From an uncultured Olsenella sp. (GTDB taxonomy: Bacteria; Actinomycetota; Coriobacteriia; Coriobacteriales; Atopobiaceae), in NCBI GenBank assembly GCA_959598545.1, contig CAUGFC010000017.1, positions 1-23,355 of the forward strand: 23,355 nucleotides of DNA, in the 5' to 3' direction. How positions within the stretch are numbered: the stretch's first letter is position 1; each line of letters starts with the position of its first letter. Under the pieces are notes generated by a model that did no database searches, was not told the origin of the DNA, and saw only the letters and a program-made list of their open reading frames with translations. A program made the translations under genes and the position numbers. Shown piece by piece: positions 6,097-13,571 of the stretch.

Positions 6097-6488
6097 TGGT
6101 GCTTGCCCTTCCGTTTGGTCCGAAAACTCGATGAGCTGATTCTACGGCGCATGCGACTCGGCGCGGGCAGGCGTTTACGGTCGTGTGACATTGCCCGCGA
6201 CGCGCGGCGCGACCGCCCGATGACCTCGCCTGCCCCCGAACCCGCCCATCCTTCTCTTCAGTGGAATGTCAGTAGTTTCCCGGCCGGACGGTAAGAAGAA
6301 ATCCGTGGACGGAGGGTCCAGTTTACGCACCCCTTGCACAACCACGCCGCAGATAGATTTGTCTCATCAAATGTGTAGGAGCCGTGGACGGAAGCGGGGG
6401 AGGTGGACCTGGGCAGAAGACTCACGGAGTCTCTTTCGATTGTCGGTGTTTCACCCAAAGCTCAAGACACGAGGAAAAGGAACAGCCA
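6097..6488 (+). promoter_or_regulatory. Control region between paaK and the PTS cluster
   Basis: This gap of about 390 bp separates two divergent units and holds no convincing gene. An AT-rich island (6351-6378) contains a TAGATT -10-like element and an inverted repeat ATTTG-N6-CAAAT (6357-6372). It is bracketed by two exact direct copies of CCGTGGACGGA, at 6303-6313 and 6382-6392. Beyond the island the PTS leader can form a 6-bp hairpin AGACTC-ACG-GAGTCT (6418-6432). GAGGAAAAGG serves as ribosome site for the EIIB start at 6489. No BglG-type antiterminator target was recognised. The repeats are candidate binding sites for the cluster's RpiR regulator. Confidence 0.45.
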
Positions 6489-6806
6489 ATGGAACGCAAC
6501 ATCCTTCTTTGCTGCGGTGCAGGCATGAGCTCGGGCTTTCTCGCGAGCTCCACTGAGAAGGCCGCCCTCGAGGCCGGTCTCGACTACAACGTGAGCGCCA
6601 AGAGCCAGAGCGTGGCCCTCGAGGAGATGCCCGATTTCGACGCCGTGCTGCTCGGGCCGCACTTCGCCAACTCCGTCGACGAGTTCGAGGAGGTGCGCGA
6701 GGACACGGGCTGCGACACCATCATCGCCGTCATCCCCCGCGAGATCTACGGCAACGTGGACGGCGCCGCCCTGCTCGGCTTCATCAAGGAGCTGCTCGGC
6801 GACTAA
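6489..6806 (+). CDS. PTS EIIB, lactose/cellobiose family
   Basis: Carries the phosphoryl group from EIIA to the sugar held by EIIC. The 105-residue protein is the normal size for a free-standing cellobiose-type EIIB. It starts MERNILLCCGAGMSSGFLAS: a first beta strand running into the phosphate loop C-x-x-GMS, with Cys9 as the phosphorylated residue. The middle has DAVLLGPHFAN, matching the family's LLGPQ region. The ATG at 6489 was chosen because it follows GAGGAAAAGG and gives the standard N-terminus; the frame is open upstream but that stretch is leader sequence. It is the first gene of the beta-glucoside cluster and is followed by EIIC after 93 nt containing a stem-loop. Confidence 0.92.
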   Translation: MERNILLCCGAGMSSGFLASSTEKAALEAGLDYNVSAKSQSVALEEMPDFDAVLLGPHFANSVDEFEEVREDTGCDTIIAVIPREIYGNVDGAALLGFIKELLGD

Positions 6807-6830
6807 CCCCCACGCCCCATGGATTCTGGC

Positions 6831-6877
6831 CGGGCCCGCGTCCGGCACCGTATACCCGCGCACCCCGCGCGGGCCCG
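6831..6877 (+). other. Stem-loop between EIIB and EIIC genes
   Basis: CGGGCCCGCG (6831-6840) and CGCGGGCCCG (6868-6877) are exact complements separated by 27 nt. With no T-run this is more likely an mRNA processing or stability element than a terminator. Confidence 0.5.
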
Positions 6878-6899
6878 AGAGCAAGCGAAAGGAGTAGAC

Positions 6900-8192
6900 A
6901 TGTCCGAAGAGTTCGAGGGAACCGCCAAGGAAAGCAAGCTCATGCATTGGATCGAGTTCACCCTCGCCCCCAAGACCCGTGCCATCATGGCGCGCCCCTG
7001 GCTGTCTGGCTTCACGAACGGCATCATGAAGTGCCTGCCGTTCATCCTCACCGGCTGCCTGATCTTCTTCTACAACGCGATTCGAAGCTGGATCACCGTC
7101 CTGCCCGACCTGGGCCTCATCCAGACCTACACGTTCTCGATGCTCGGCCTGATCTACGTCTTCATGATCCCGCACGAGCTCATGGCCACGCTCAAGCACC
7201 GCAAGTTCATGGTCACCGCGGGCATCACGGGCATCTGCGTCTACATGCTCACCATGGCCGGGGTCTTTGACGAGACCGGCTCCTACATCACCATCGAGTT
7301 CGCCCGCTTCGGACCCACCGGCTCCATGGTGGCCATGCTCGTCGGCCTCGAGGTCGCCTTCGTCTTCAACCTCTGGTCCAAGGTGCGCCTCTTCAAGAAG
7401 GGCTCCGCGGTCCCCACGTTCGTGCAGGAGTGGGTCAACAACATCATCCCGATCTTCGTCTGCGTCCTGATCCAGATGATCATCGTCGGCATCGCCCAGG
7501 TCGACCTCTACAGCCTCGTGCTCTGGCTCTTCTCGCCCATCCAGGCCGTGGCGCAGTCCTTCCCGGGCTTCGTCCTGTGGAACTTCATCCAGACCTTCTT
7601 CTACACCATCGGCGTCTCCGGCTGGACCTGGACCGGCCTCTGCAACGCCTGGCAGGTTCCCGCCCAGGCAGAGAACGTCGCCCTCGCCCTCACCGGCGTG
7701 AACGGCTACCTCAACGTCTCCGAGGTCATCTCCGGTATCGGCCTGATCAACCTCGGCGGCATCGGCGCCACGCTCGCCCTCAACGTCCTGCTGCTCTTCA
7801 GCAAGTCCAAGCGCCTGCGCACGCTCGGCCGCGTGACGATCGCCCCGTCGCTGTTCAACATCAACGAGCCCGTCCTCTACGGCACGCCCGTCGTCTACAA
7901 CCCGGTGCTGTTCATCCCGGCCAACATCACGGCCATCGTCGGCTCGATCATCACCTGGTTCATCTTCAGGCTCGACCTGCTGGCGCTGCCCACCATCACC
8001 GCCACCAACGTGGGCACCCTGCCCATCATCGCCAACACGGTGATGCTCACGGGCGACCTGCGCGGCATCCTCTGGTGGGTCGTGCTCTTCGCGGTGTACC
8101 TCGTCATCTACTTCCCGTTCTTCAAGGCGTTCGAGAAGGGCGAGGTCGCCAAGGAGAGCGGCGAGGCAGCCAAGCTCGAGGCCCAGCAGTAG
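6900..8192 (+). CDS. PTS EIIC, lactose/cellobiose family permease
   Basis: The membrane component that binds and translocates the sugar while it is phosphorylated. It is 430 residues long, typical for CelB/ChbC-type permeases, with about ten hydrophobic segments. Family landmarks are the N-terminal amphipathic LAPKTRAIMARPWLSGFTNG, the periplasmic-to-membrane FSMLGLIYVFMIPHELM, and the signature APSLFNINEPVLYGTPVVYN (about residues 318-337), whose NEP glutamate takes part in sugar binding in this family. The start at 6900 follows AAAGGAG by 6 nt; the in-frame ATG at 6819 lacks a ribosome site. The C-terminal tail is short, charged and cytoplasmic. Together with separate EIIB and EIIA genes this makes a complete three-gene transporter. 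The exact beta-glucoside cannot be read from sequence. Confidence 0.93.
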   Translation: MSEEFEGTAKESKLMHWIEFTLAPKTRAIMARPWLSGFTNGIMKCLPFILTGCLIFFYNAIRSWITVLPDLGLIQTYTFSMLGLIYVFMIPHELMATLKHRKFMVTAGITGICVYMLTMAGVFDETGSYITIEFARFGPTGSMVAMLVGLEVAFVFNLWSKVRLFKKGSAVPTFVQEWVNNIIPIFVCVLIQMIIVGIAQVDLYSLVLWLFSPIQAVAQSFPGFVLWNFIQTFFYTIGVSGWTWTGLCNAWQVPAQAENVALALTGVNGYLNVSEVISGIGLINLGGIGATLALNVLLLFSKSKRLRTLGRVTIAPSLFNINEPVLYGTPVVYNPVLFIPANITAIVGSIITWFIFRLDLLALPTITATNVGTLPIIANTVMLTGDLRGILWWVVLFAVYLVIYFPFFKAFEKGEVAKESGEAAKLEAQQ

Positions 8193-8222
8193 CGCCCGCA
8201 ACCTGATTCCCGTCGTAAGCGC

Positions 8223-8254
8223 GGGGCGCGGCCAACCCTCGGCCGCGCCCCTTT
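8223..8254 (+). other. Stem-loop between EIIC and EIIA genes
   Basis: GGGGCGCGGCC and GGCCGCGCCCC form a perfect 11-bp stem with a 7-nt loop followed by TTT. The short T-run makes it a leaky terminator or a 3'-stabilising structure that could lower expression of downstream genes relative to the permease. Confidence 0.6.
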
Positions 8255-8271
8255 CCAGAAAAGGAGCACCC

Positions 8272-8652
8272 ATGAAAGACGAGCGAAGCGGTCTCACCCC
8301 CGAGGAGGAGCTCAAGAAGGAGGAGGAGTTCCTGCAGGCGGCCTTCAAGATCATCATGCCCGCCGGCGACGCGCGCAACAACGCCGCGGCGTCGCTCGAC
8401 GCCCTCCTGGACGGGGACGACGAGAAGGCCGCGGCGCTCCTCAAGGAGGCGCGCAACAACATCCTCGAGGCCCACAAGGTGCAGACCGAGCTCATCCAGG
8501 CCGAGGCCGCGCGCGAGATGAGCACCGGCACCTCCACCAAGGTCCCCATGCTGTTCATCCACGCGCAGGACACCCTCATGACCATCATGTCCGAGGTCAA
8601 GCTCACCGAGTCGATGGAGCGGATGTACCGCGCGCTCAGGGACTCGAACTAG
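8272..8652 (+). CDS. PTS EIIA, lactose/cellobiose family
   Basis: Accepts phosphate from HPr and passes it to EIIB; these proteins are helical trimers. The 126-residue protein shows AFKIIMPAGDARNNAAASLD (about 24-43), EAHKVQTELIQAEA (66-79) and the active-site segment LFIHAQDTLM. His97 corresponds to the phosphorylated His of LacF-type proteins and Asp100 to the buried metal-binding Asp. The usual motif reads H-x-QDHLM; here the second His is Thr101. The charged N-terminal 20 residues are somewhat longer than in the shortest relatives. The start at 8272 follows AAAAGGAG by 6 nt. It lies in line with EIIC and the first GH1 gene (28 nt gap). Confidence 0.91.
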   Translation: MKDERSGLTPEEELKKEEEFLQAAFKIIMPAGDARNNAAASLDALLDGDDEKAAALLKEARNNILEAHKVQTELIQAEAAREMSTGTSTKVPMLFIHAQDTLMTIMSEVKLTESMERMYRALRDSN

Positions 8653-8680
8653 GCACCGCAGAGAAGGGGGCGAGAAGCGC

Positions 8681-10126
8681 ATGGACATCGTCAAGGCGTT
8701 CCCCGAGGGGTTCATGTGGGGCGCGGCCACGAGCGCATACCAGTGCGAGGGCGCCGCGCTCGAGGACGGCAAGGCCGAGAGCCAGCAGGACGTCATCAAC
8801 CGCGAGATCCGCGACGAGTACGGATACGCCGACGCATCGGTCACAGCCGATCACTATCACCACTACAAGGAGGACGTCGCCCTCATGGCGGAGATGGGGT
8901 TCACATCGTACCGCTTCTCCATCAGCTGGGCGCGCGTCCTGCCGGACGGCACCGGAGAGCCCAACCCGGCGGGCGTCCGGTTCTATCACGACCTGATCGG
9001 CGAGCTGCGCTCCCATGGCATCGAGCCGGTGGTGACCATGTGGCACTACGACCTCCCCATGGCCCTCGTCGAGCGCTACGGAGGCTGGCGCAGCCGACAG
9101 ATCGTCGACGACTTCGAGTACTACGCGCGCTTCATCCTGAACGAGTACAAGGACGAGGTCAGGTACTGGCTCACCATCAACGAGCAGAGCATCGTGGTGA
9201 ACTACATCGACCGCAAGAACCTCATCAGCAAGGCCGACTACTTCAACCCGCGCTTTCGCTACCAGGCGAACCACTACATGAACCTCGCGCACGCCAAGGC
9301 TGCCATCGCGGCGCACGAGATCGTCGAGGGGGCCCAGGTCGGCGCGGCGCTCGACTGCGCGCCCTACTACCCCGCCAGCAGCGACCCGGCGGACGTGCTC
9401 GCGGCGCGCGGCGCCAACGCGTTCAAGAACTACTTCTACATGGACGCCTACATAAAGGGAGAGTACACGCCGTCGGTCCTGCGCTACCTCGAGCGGCAGG
9501 GGCTCATGTTCGACATCGAGCCCGGTGACCTCGAGCTCATCAAGCGCGGGTCTGAGTGCTTCGACTTCCTGGGGGTCAACTACTACCAGAGCGCCTGCGT
9601 CAAGGCGCCCACCCCGGGAGCCTCGCGCCGCCCCAAGGACAACAACAAGACCGGCAAGGGCGGTCACGCGGTCAGCGAGGTGCAGCCCGACCTCTTTGAG
9701 GGGACGGACAACCCTCACCTCTCGTCCACGGACTTCTCGATGCCCATCGACCCGGACGGGCTCGAGTTCGTCCTCGAGGAGATCAACGACCGCTACGGCA
9801 TCCCGGTCATGATCTGCGAGAACGGCTTCGGGGGCTACGACACGCTCGAGAAGGACGGCTCCGTCCACGACGCCTATCGGATAGAGTACCTGCGCGCGCA
9901 CATCAAGGCCATCGGCCGCGCCATCGCCAACGGCGTCACCGTTCTGGGCTACAACCCCTGGAGCGCGATGGACCTGCTCTCCACGAGCAACGGGATCGCC
10001 AAGCGCTACGGCTTCGTCTACGTCGACCGGACGGACGACGACGAGCGCGAGTGCAAGCGCTACCGCAAGGACTCGTTCTGGTGGTACCGGAACGTGATCG
10101 CCACCAACGGAAAGAACCTCGAATAG
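8681..10126 (+). CDS. 6-phospho-beta-glucosidase, GH1 (copy 1)
   Basis: Cleaves 6'-phospho-beta-glucosides delivered by the PTS into glucose 6-phosphate and an aglycone or glucose, in the cytoplasm. At 481 residues it is a full-length GH1 barrel. It has the N-terminal FPEGFMWGAATSAYQCEGAA, the acid/base E168 in TINEQ (phospho-glycosidases often have NEQ rather than NEP) and the nucleophile E380 in CENGFG. The phosphate site S434-x6-K441-x-Y443 lies in LLSTSNGIAKRYGFVY. Thr435 sits where 6-phospho-beta-galactosidases such as LacG carry Trp, which favours gluco substrates (inference). The start at 8681 is preceded by GAAGGGGG. It is most similar to copy 3 of this cluster (shared SQQDVIN, SRQ-VDDF and FWWY segments). 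Confidence 0.92.
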   Translation: MDIVKAFPEGFMWGAATSAYQCEGAALEDGKAESQQDVINREIRDEYGYADASVTADHYHHYKEDVALMAEMGFTSYRFSISWARVLPDGTGEPNPAGVRFYHDLIGELRSHGIEPVVTMWHYDLPMALVERYGGWRSRQIVDDFEYYARFILNEYKDEVRYWLTINEQSIVVNYIDRKNLISKADYFNPRFRYQANHYMNLAHAKAAIAAHEIVEGAQVGAALDCAPYYPASSDPADVLAARGANAFKNYFYMDAYIKGEYTPSVLRYLERQGLMFDIEPGDLELIKRGSECFDFLGVNYYQSACVKAPTPGASRRPKDNNKTGKGGHAVSEVQPDLFEGTDNPHLSSTDFSMPIDPDGLEFVLEEINDRYGIPVMICENGFGGYDTLEKDGSVHDAYRIEYLRAHIKAIGRAIANGVTVLGYNPWSAMDLLSTSNGIAKRYGFVYVDRTDDDERECKRYRKDSFWWYRNVIATNGKNLE

Positions 10127-10128
10127 CC

Positions 10129-10162
10129 CGTGGGGAGGGGGCTTTGCGCCCCCTCCCCCACG
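10129..10162 (+). other. Stem-loop after the first GH1 gene
   Basis: CGTGGGGAGGGGGC pairs with GCCCCCTCCCCCACG (one bulged C) around TTTGC, starting 3 nt after the stop codon. Only a few scattered T's follow, so read-through into the membrane-protein gene is likely. Confidence 0.6.
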
Positions 10163-10183
10163 ACGTTTCTGGAAAGGGAGACG

Positions 10184-10957
10184 ATGGAGACCATCAACGT
10201 AGGGGCAGCAATCTTTGCGGCGGTGCTGAGCTTGCTCGCGCCCGTTCTGTTCATAGTCTACGTCTTCAGGTTTCGCAAGCTCGCCTTCCACCTGCCGGAC
10301 GCGCTCATGGGCATCATCGTCTCCTGGTTCGCCCAGACGGTCCTCTTCAGCCTGGTCGTGCGCTTCGTCCCCCAGATCCCCGGGCTTTCCGTCCTCTCGA
10401 GCGACCCGCTGGCGCAGCAGCTGCTCTACGGGGTGGCGGGAGCCGTCTGCTTCCTCGGAGGGTGGCTCGTGGTATGGGCGACAACCTACCATCGCCGCTT
10501 CTCGGAAGGGCAGGTCTCGCGCCTCACGGTCGGCGCCAGCGTGATCAAGATCCTCTCGGACATCGTGTCCGCCGCCGTCTCCAACGTCACCGTCGCCCTG
10601 CGCATCCAGGACGGCACGCTCGGGGAGCTTCTTGCCCAGAGCGTCAACAACCCCGCCGTCAACGCCGCGGAGCTCACGGCGACCTACGAGTCCTACACGC
10701 CTGCGCAGTATCTCTACCTCGGCATCCTCGCCATCCTGGTGGTCCAGACCACCTACCTTGTGCTGCTGCAGATCGCCGAGGGCAAGCCCGCGTGGCAGCC
10801 CGTCGTCGCGAGCCTCGCCTTCTCGTTCGTCTACAACTTCACCTATGCGGTCCCCATTCCCAACGTCATGCTGATCGTCGCCATGGCCCTCGCGATTGCG
10901 GAGCTGGCCGTCATCGGTCGCATCATGGGCGACTACCTCGCGCGAAAGGACGCGTAG
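10184..10957 (+). CDS. Multi-pass membrane protein of unknown function (YhfC-like layout)
   Basis: A 257-residue integral membrane protein with six or seven hydrophobic helices (about 7-28, 41-62, 77-100, 116-135, 176-196, 204-222, 226-246). Its size, opening helix ending in FRFRKLAFHLPDALMG, and a later long extracellular-type loop (140-172) recall the YhfC family of putative intramembrane proteases. However, the family's acidic FEE-x-x-R and GHG-x-x-E motifs are not visible, and CFLGGW and VGASVIKI stand at the corresponding places. If it is related, it has lost catalysis. The start at 10184 follows GGAAAGGGAG; an in-frame ATG at 10130 would lie inside the preceding hairpin. Its position between a GH1 gene and the RpiR gene suggests a role in glucoside uptake or sensing, but this is only context. 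Confidence 0.72.
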   Translation: METINVGAAIFAAVLSLLAPVLFIVYVFRFRKLAFHLPDALMGIIVSWFAQTVLFSLVVRFVPQIPGLSVLSSDPLAQQLLYGVAGAVCFLGGWLVVWATTYHRRFSEGQVSRLTVGASVIKILSDIVSAAVSNVTVALRIQDGTLGELLAQSVNNPAVNAAELTATYESYTPAQYLYLGILAILVVQTTYLVLLQIAEGKPAWQPVVASLAFSFVYNFTYAVPIPNVMLIVAMALAIAELAVIGRIMGDYLARKDA

Positions 10958-10963
10958 CGAGAG

Positions 10964-11022
10964 GTTGCGTTTCGAGATCGCAACGGCGACGCGACCGTGC
11001 GTCGGCGCCTTCGTGCTACCAT
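10964..11022 (+). promoter_or_regulatory. Candidate operator and promoter of the RpiR gene
   Basis: An inverted repeat GTTGCG-N9-CGCAAC (10964-10984) is followed by TGCTACCAT (11014-11022), an extended -10-like element. Transcription would start near 11029 and the ATG is at 11052. Autoregulation through the inverted repeat is plausible. The arms are only 6 bp. Confidence 0.35.
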
Positions 11023-11051
11023 CGGGGCACGGCTTTGACGGAAGGGGGCTC

Positions 11052-11936
11052 ATGAGCGACGCGGAGAGCAGGGACTCTGGCAGGACACCCCCTCCCGATG
11101 ACCTCTTCGAGAGCGGCCGCTATGAGGGATACGTCGGCAGGCTGAAGCACTTCAGCCTTATCAACTCCCTGCTCAAGACCTTCAACCGCAGCCCCGCCTC
11201 AAGCCCCAGCGGCATCATCGCGCGCTACTTCCTCACGCACTTCGATGAGTTCCCCGACCTCAACATCTACGACGTCGCGCGCGACTGCTTCACCTCGCGC
11301 TCCGGCATCCGGCGCTTCGCTCAGTCGGCGGGGTTCGAGAACTTCAGCCAGATGAAGTCCAACTACTGGGAGTGGGATCTCTGGCAGACGTACTTCACCG
11401 ACTACGTCAACCATGACGATATCCGCACCAACCTCGTCGAGCGCATCAACTCCATGTTCGACGACATCAACGAGATGGTGAGCGAAGACTCCCTGCGCGA
11501 GCTCGCGGACATGATTCACGACGCCACCTGCCCCGTCCTTCTCGCCTCGGACTTCTCTGCCATGGCCGTGCGCGAGTTCCAGCAGTCCATGATCTTCATG
11601 CACAAGCTGGTCCGCGTGATCAGCGACTCCGACGGCGACGAGTCCGTTCTCAAGACGCTCGACCCGTGCGACGTCGTCATCGTCATCTCCGCCTCGGGCA
11701 ACTTCGCCGATGCGGCGGGCATCGAGCTTTCCGAGTGCCCGGCGCGGCGCGTCCTCGTCACCCTCAACCGCGACGCAAAGCTCGCGGCCTCCTACGACGT
11801 GGTCTACCACCTCTCGTGCCGCGAGTATCGCAGGATCCGGACCGTGTACTCGGAGTACGGGGTCCGCTACTTCTTCGACCTCCTCTACAACATGTACTTC
11901 CGCCTCTACGGCAAGGAGGGCGAGCGGCGGTCCTAG
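11052..11936 (+). CDS. MurR/RpiR-family transcriptional regulator
   Basis: A sugar-phosphate-responsive regulator of 294 residues. An N-terminal helix-turn-helix of the RpiR type covers about residues 54-105 (IIARYFLTHFDEFPDLNIYD, then VARDCFTSRSGIRRFAQSAG, ENFSQMKSNY). A SIS domain covers about 150-250, with VLLASDFSAMAVREFQQSM and the phosphosugar-type loop VVIVISASGNFADAAG. The protein has a longer, Pro/Asp-rich N-terminus than typical members. The start at 11052 follows GGAAGGGGG by 3 nt. Its place in the middle of the PTS/GH1 cluster makes it the likely local regulator, sensing a phosphorylated glucoside or glucose 6-phosphate. Whether it activates or represses cannot be told. No BglG- or LicR-type regulator is present in the window. 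Confidence 0.88.
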   Translation: MSDAESRDSGRTPPPDDLFESGRYEGYVGRLKHFSLINSLLKTFNRSPASSPSGIIARYFLTHFDEFPDLNIYDVARDCFTSRSGIRRFAQSAGFENFSQMKSNYWEWDLWQTYFTDYVNHDDIRTNLVERINSMFDDINEMVSEDSLRELADMIHDATCPVLLASDFSAMAVREFQQSMIFMHKLVRVISDSDGDESVLKTLDPCDVVIVISASGNFADAAGIELSECPARRVLVTLNRDAKLAASYDVVYHLSCREYRRIRTVYSEYGVRYFFDLLYNMYFRLYGKEGERRS

Positions 11937-11946
11937 GGCGGTGAGC

Positions 11947-12020
11947 GGGGGTCCACTTAACGACCCGCATGCATGAACTCCTTTTGGGATGCTTACGGTA
12001 GCCAAAGCCGTCGGCGGCTT
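11947..12020 (+). other. Two small stem-loops between rpiR and the second GH1 gene
   Basis: The 119-nt gap contains GGGTC-N8-GACCC near 11950-11967 and a tighter AAGCCG-TCGG-CGGCTT (12005-12020). Neither has a T-run. The second is 30 nt upstream of the GAAAGGAG ribosome site of the GH1 gene and could influence its translation or mark a processing point. I see no convincing promoter here. Confidence 0.35.
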
Positions 12021-12055
12021 GTCCCCGGCGCAGGTCCCGTTGAAAGGAGCATCTC

Positions 12056-13570
12056 ATGCACTATGACCATGATCCCAAGTTCCCCGAGGGGTTCCTGTGG
12101 GGCGCCTCGAGCGCGGCCTGGCAGGTCGAGGGTGCCACGGACGCTGACGGGCGCACCCCCGCCATCATCGACCTCAACTCGCAGACCAAGGTCCCCTTCG
12201 CCGACAACTCCATCGCGGCCGACCACTACCACCACGTGCACGAGGACGTCGAGCTCATGGCCGAGTGCGGCTTCACGAGCTACCGCTTCTCGCTCGCGTG
12301 GCCGCGCATCATCCCCCACTCCGACGGCAAGGTGAACGAGGCCGGTATCGCCTTCTACAACGAGCTCATCGACGACCTCGTCGCCCACAACATCACCCCG
12401 ATCGTCACGCTCTACCACTACGACATGCCCGTATGGGTCGACGAGGAGCTTGGGGGCTGGAAGAGCCGCAAGACCGTGGACGCCTTCGAGCACTACGCGC
12501 GCGTCTGCTTCGAGCGCTTCGGCGACCGCGTCAAGTACTGGCTCGCCATCAACGAGCAGAACATGCAGATCTGCTACGGCCACTGGCTCGGCGTATCCAA
12601 GGGGTGCGACGACTGGTTCCGCGACAAGTGGCGCGTCAACCACATCATGAACCTGTGCCATGCCAAGGCGGTCAACGCCTGCCACGAGCTCGTCCCCGGC
12701 GGAAAGATCGGCCCCGTCCCGGGCATGGTGCCCATCTACCCGTTCTCCTCAGAGCCCATGGACCAGATCGCTGCCATGAACGCCGAGGAGTTCACCGAGA
12801 AGATCTGGAACGACACGGACGCCTACGGCGAGTACAGCACCTTCCTCAAGAACTACTGGAAGAACAACGACATCGACCCCGGCATCGAGCCCGGTGACGA
12901 GGAGCTCATGAAGTCGGCCAAGATCGACTTCATCGCCGTGAACTGCTATCGCTCCAACACCGCGCGCTGGGCCGCCGTGGGCGCGGTCGCCCAGGAGCAG
13001 CTGATGAACAAGACGGGCGAGAAGGGCAAGCTCATCTTCCCCACCGTCCCGGGTCAGTACCAGCTCTGCTACAACCCCTACGTCCCCTACACCGACTGGG
13101 ACTGGGAGATCGACCCCGTCTCCATGCGCTACGTGATGCGCTACCTGTGGGACCACTACCACCTGCCCATGGTCGTCACCGAGAACGGCTTCGGCGCGCA
13201 CGAGCACAAGGACGAGAACGGCGAGGTCCACGACCAGTACCGCATCGACTTCCTGCGTGACACCATCTACCAGCTCGGCCTCGCCATCGAGGACGGCGTC
13301 GAGATCTTCGGCTACAACCCATGGTCGTTCACGGACCTGCTCTCCACCGGAAACGGCATCGAGAAGCGCTATGGCCTCGTCTACATCGACGCAACCGACG
13401 ACGAGCTCAACGAGGCCAAGGCGGCGGGCGTGCTGCCCCCGATGAGGCGCATCAAGAAGGACTCGTTCCACTGGTACTCCAAGCTCATCAGGTCCAACGG
13501 CGCCGAATGGGGCTGCGACATGACGAGCCACGCCGAGCCCGTCGACACCGCACACGCCAAGGAGGGCTAG
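12056..13570 (+). CDS. 6-phospho-beta-glucosidase, GH1 (copy 2)
   Basis: A second GH1 phospho-glycosidase, 504 residues, the most divergent of the three. The barrel starts FPEGFLWGASSAAWQVEGAT. Acid/base is E167 (AINEQN), nucleophile E376 (TENGFG), and the phosphate triad S430, K437, Y439 sits in LLSTGNGIEKRYG. It lacks the SQQDVIN segment of copies 1 and 3 (it has TPAIIDLNSQTK there). It also carries an insertion near the C-terminus (DELNEAKAAGVLPPMRRIK) and an extra tail after the common NGA end. These changes surround the substrate cleft, so it probably prefers a different linkage or aglycone (inference). GAAAGGAG precedes the ATG. The GGAGG of the next gene lies in its last codons, one base separating the two genes. 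Confidence 0.91.
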   Translation: MHYDHDPKFPEGFLWGASSAAWQVEGATDADGRTPAIIDLNSQTKVPFADNSIAADHYHHVHEDVELMAECGFTSYRFSLAWPRIIPHSDGKVNEAGIAFYNELIDDLVAHNITPIVTLYHYDMPVWVDEELGGWKSRKTVDAFEHYARVCFERFGDRVKYWLAINEQNMQICYGHWLGVSKGCDDWFRDKWRVNHIMNLCHAKAVNACHELVPGGKIGPVPGMVPIYPFSSEPMDQIAAMNAEEFTEKIWNDTDAYGEYSTFLKNYWKNNDIDPGIEPGDEELMKSAKIDFIAVNCYRSNTARWAAVGAVAQEQLMNKTGEKGKLIFPTVPGQYQLCYNPYVPYTDWDWEIDPVSMRYVMRYLWDHYHLPMVVTENGFGAHEHKDENGEVHDQYRIDFLRDTIYQLGLAIEDGVEIFGYNPWSFTDLLSTGNGIEKRYGLVYIDATDDELNEAKAAGVLPPMRRIKKDSFHWYSKLIRSNGAEWGCDMTSHAEPVDTAHAKEG

Positions 13571-13571
13571 C

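Noticed and set aside
6097..6488. BglG/LicT-type antiterminator target upstream of the PTS genes
   Set aside because: I could not find the conserved RAT sequence or an overlapping intrinsic terminator in this leader, and no BglG-type protein is encoded nearby.
8636..11053. An 805-codon open frame on the minus strand, with other long antisense frames over the GH1, EIIC, deo and HAD genes
   Set aside because: These are GC-rich shadow frames opposite strongly recognised genes; their translations are low-complexity Val/Asp/Gly/Arg/His-rich and match nothing.
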